The position numbers and the translations under genes were made by a program. Below are positions 60,912-64,000 of a stretch of DNA of 64,000 bases, one piece after another. The stretch covers positions 1-64,000 of the forward strand of contig NZ_CYSB01000024.1 of assembly GCF_001458255.1 (NCBI RefSeq), given 5' to 3'. The DNA comes from Thalassovita autumnalis (GTDB lineage Bacteria > Pseudomonadota > Alphaproteobacteria > Rhodobacterales > Rhodobacteraceae). Each line of letters starts with the position of its first letter. Position 1 is the stretch's first letter. The notes beneath the pieces were generated by a model, which saw only the letters and a list, made by a program, of their open reading frames with translations, had not been told where the DNA came from and ran no database searches.

Positions 60912-61904
60912 TTAGATCTTGCTGATTTTAAAGCGGCTGGTCTGCCGGTAGGTCTGTCCCGGTTCCAACAGGATTGACGGATACTCCGGATGGTTCGGCG
61001 CATCGGGCCAGTGTTGCGGCTCCAACGCAAGGCCGGCATTGGCGCCGTAAGGGTGGGGATGATGACCGCGCCCGGTGTTGAGACCCGCGCCGTCATAGAC
61101 CTGCAGCCCCGGCTCATTGGTTGCCACCTCCAGTCGCGCCTTATCCGTTTGCACAGCCGCCGCCAGCGGCATATCCCCCTGGCCTGCAAGGCAGAAGTTG
61201 TGGTCGAGCCCATCTGCTTCGGGCCGCAAAACAGGGGCGGCGCTGCGATAATCAAAACCAGTGCCTATCACTGGGGCCGGGGCGCCAAGGGGGATGTTTT
61301 CATCATCCAGCGGCAGGTAGCTTTCGGCCATGACCTGCAGTTCTGTCCCGTGCAGGGCAGGGGATGTATCCAGCTTCCAGTAGCTGTGATGGGCCGGGTT
61401 GCAATAGGTGGTCTGCTCCGCAGTTGCCTCAATCTCCAACAGCAGGGCGCCGTCCTCTTCCAGACTGTAGCGCGCCTTGAGGGTGATTGGTCCCGGCAGC
61501 CCGCCCACACCATCGACCTGGGTGATCATCAAGGTCACGCTGACCTCACTATGTGACAGGATCCGCCAATTGGCCTGCCCAATGCCATCGTCGCCGCCAT
61601 GCAACGTGGTGATGCCGTTTTCGTTGCGCTCCAACTCCAGTGTCCGATCGCCCAGCGGCGCGCGGCCTTTGGCGATCCGATTGGCCACAGGGCCCACAAT
61701 CGCCCCAAAATAGCGCATTTCATCAAGGTATGGGGGGAAGTCAGGCGCCCCCAGCACGAGCGCATGGCCGATGCCTTCGACGCGGAAATCCTGCAGGCTG
61801 GCGCCCCAGGTCATCACCTTTGCGGTCACACCGGCGCGTTGCAGGGTCACGCGTTCAACCACCTCACCATTGGGGGTGGTGCCAAAGGGATGCCGTGTGC
61901 TCAT
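60912..61904 (-). CDS. galM: Aldose 1-epimerase (mutarotase)
   Basis: A 330-residue cytosolic enzyme. Family motifs are GPVANRIAKGRAPLGDRTLELERNENGITTLHGG, NPAHHSYW with catalytic His, and HPEYPSILLEPGQTY with the catalytic Glu. It interconverts alpha and beta sugar anomers. ATG 61904 has GAAGG eight bases upstream; an in-frame TTG at 61919 is less likely. Confidence 0.9.
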   Translation of the reverse strand: MSTRHPFGTTPNGEVVERVTLQRAGVTAKVMTWGASLQDFRVEGIGHALVLGAPDFPPYLDEMRYFGAIVGPVANRIAKGRAPLGDRTLELERNENGITTLHGGDDGIGQANWRILSHSEVSVTLMITQVDGVGGLPGPITLKARYSLEEDGALLLEIEATAEQTTYCNPAHHSYWKLDTSPALHGTELQVMAESYLPLDDENIPLGAPAPVIGTGFDYRSAAPVLRPEADGLDHNFCLAGQGDMPLAAAVQTDKARLEVATNEPGLQVYDGAGLNTGRGHHPHPYGANAGLALEPQHWPDAPNHPEYPSILLEPGQTYRQTSRFKISKI

Positions 61905-61958
61905 GGTCGGGGCCTTCAATTGTTAACGCTCACATGAACGCCCTGCAGATCGGGTGAG

Positions 61959-62726
61959 TCAATCCTGAAACAGGTCCAGCCAGCCCAGTGAGGTTTCACT
62001 CGTGCCCTCGGGCTTATACTCTGCCCCAAGGGGCGCACTGTATCCAGCCTGATCCAAATGCGCAAAGACGCGGTGATAGTCCAATTCCCCAACATCCGGG
62101 CGGCCCCGGGATGGCACGCCCGCGAACTGCACGTGCCCGATCAAAGGCGCATATTGCGCCAAGCCGGCGATCACATCGTCCCCCATGCGGGCCACGTGGT
62201 AGCAATCAAACATCAGCTTCAGATTGTCCGCTCCCACCTCTGCGATGATCTCAACCGCTTGGTCGAGCGTGGTCAGGAAGTAGCCCGGCACGTCATGGCT
62301 GTTGATCGGCTCAATCAGCAGGGTCAGGCCATGCGCTGCGGCGCGGGTGCAGCCATAGCGCAGATTTTCCACAAATGCTGCCCGCGCCTCTGCCCCGTCG
62401 GCCTTGCCTGCCATCACGTGAATATTGGCCGTGTCGGTGGCGACGGCATAACCGATCGCCTGATCAATTGCGGCGCGGGCTGCGGCCCGTCTGTGGGGCA
62501 GCGCGGCCAGCCCAAATTCTCCAGCGGTCAGATCACCCGGTGCTGTGTTCAGGCCCAGCATCGGCAGCCCAGTGTCGAGTAGAGTAGCCCGCACTTCCTC
62601 GGGATCCACTTCATAGGGAAAGTGGCATTCCACCGCGTCAAATCCGGCCGCATGGGCGGCGCGGATCGCTGCGGGCAGGGGCAGCTCAGCCCAAAGAAAT
62701 CCCAGGTTTGCAGAAAATTTCGCCAT
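61959..62726 (-). CDS. hyi: Hydroxypyruvate isomerase-like TIM-barrel protein (Hyi/OtnI)
   Basis: A 255-residue TIM-barrel of the xylose isomerase-like superfamily. Signatures include SANLGFLWAELPLPAAIRAAHAAGFDAVECHFPY, LIEPINSHDVPGYFLTT (Glu metal ligand), LMFDCYHVARMGDD and LGAEYKPEG. Members interconvert hydroxypyruvate and tartronate semialdehyde, or act on 2-oxo-tetronates. Sequence alone does not separate these two. It probably belongs to glyoxylate or sugar-acid metabolism. Confidence 0.85.
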   Translation of the reverse strand: MAKFSANLGFLWAELPLPAAIRAAHAAGFDAVECHFPYEVDPEEVRATLLDTGLPMLGLNTAPGDLTAGEFGLAALPHRRAAARAAIDQAIGYAVATDTANIHVMAGKADGAEARAAFVENLRYGCTRAAAHGLTLLIEPINSHDVPGYFLTTLDQAVEIIAEVGADNLKLMFDCYHVARMGDDVIAGLAQYAPLIGHVQFAGVPSRGRPDVGELDYHRVFAHLDQAGYSAPLGAEYKPEGTSETSLGWLDLFQD

Positions 62727-62833
62727 GCTTTCCCTCTGATTTTACTGCCCTTTTTATGGCCTCTTGGTGTGCCCGGACGCAAGGGGGGCGCAAGTTGGTT
62801 GACAGCGTGCCGCCCGCGCCGCATGTTCGCGCC

Positions 62834-62991
62834 ACGTCGGGGGAGTCCCACCAAGGGGACTGAGAGGCTGACAGGGGCAAAGGCGACTTTGCACCGGCGA
62901 CGCGACCCTTAGAACCTGACCCAGTTGACACTGGCGTAGGGAGACCAAGGGGAGCATTGCGCCCTTTGGGCCGCTATTGGGCCCTGTTTTT
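62834..62991 (+). ncRNA. TPP (THI-box) riboswitch with terminator
   Basis: The conserved aptamer pieces are in order: GGGGGAGTCC, AAGGGGACTGAGAGG (CTGAGA core), then CCCTTAGAACCTGACCCAGTT, and GCGTAGGGA. A hairpin near 62968-62984 (GGGCC/GGCCC) followed by TGTTTTT (62985-62991) can serve as the expression platform. It should shut down thiC when thiamine pyrophosphate is plentiful. Confidence 0.93.
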
Positions 62992-63051
62992 AGGGGACCA
63001 GTGCGGTCTCTTTCTACCTCATCGTTTGGCTTGGGTCTTTTCGAGTCTTGA

Positions 63052-64000
<949 letters not shown>

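Overview
The window looks like part of the chromosome of a marine Rhodobacteraceae (Roseobacter-group alphaproteobacterium). The reasons are the moderately high GC, the CcmFGHI order, the tripartite TRAP transporter next to 5-oxoprolinase subunits, the FabMG-like protein, and the thiC gene with a TPP riboswitch. This is a family-level judgement from gene content only.

Region 1 (1-8.05 kb) is a broken lambdoid prophage packaging module. It holds a ParB-like/DNA methyltransferase, two small phage proteins, a Nu1-like small terminase, a GpA-type large terminase interrupted in its Walker A motif by an intein, a gpW-like head-tail joiner and a truncated portal. A DUF1186/SEC-C gene lies on the opposite strand. 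The intein carries the residues of a class 3 (WCT) intein and is split between two overlapping frames.

Region 2 (8.05-34.9 kb) is a copper and envelope-stress island bounded by two inverted 24-bp IS3-type ends (8028-8051 and 34875-34898). It encodes two P1B ATPases, an unusual CDF transporter, CopZ, a CueR-like regulator, a two-component system, a multicopper oxidase, four c-type cytochromes, CcmFGHI, an ScsB/DsbD-like reductase, a DsbA/ScsC-like thioredoxin, two L,D-transpeptidases, Lgt and several small metal-associated proteins (DUF302, DUF411, DUF2933, EF-hand, rhodanese). MerR-type promoters with 19-bp spacers precede both ATPases, copZ and the DUF2933 gene. The genes look like one programme: export Cu from the cytoplasm, oxidise it in the periplasm, and keep cytochrome, disulfide and peptidoglycan chemistry working under Cu stress.

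Region 3 (34.9-38.3 kb) is IS scar tissue. An IS3 orfB remnant is cut by an IS6-family element. A 355-bp direct duplication of the window's first methyltransferase gene starts exactly at the IS6 end. It is followed by a complete IS with 26-bp inverted repeats and by the C-terminal scrap of an outer-membrane barrel protein.

Region 4 (39-64 kb) reads as stable chromosome: FabMG-like reductase, LysE exporter, then an unusual cluster (41.1-50.0 kb). That cluster has a haloperoxidase-like protein lacking vanadate ligands, an intact PAP2 protein, an intact subtilase, a SARP-type regulator and a trypsin-fold protein lacking catalytic His and Ser. Next come an operon of glycosyltransferase, VTT-LssY membrane protein and two-component system, then pxpBC divergent from dctPQM, a MarR-like regulator, GAPDH with LacI-type palindromes, aldose epimerase, hydroxypyruvate isomerase, a TPP riboswitch and the start of thiC. 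The 41-50 kb cluster is the best candidate here for an undescribed system. No rRNA, tRNA or CRISPR array was recognised.
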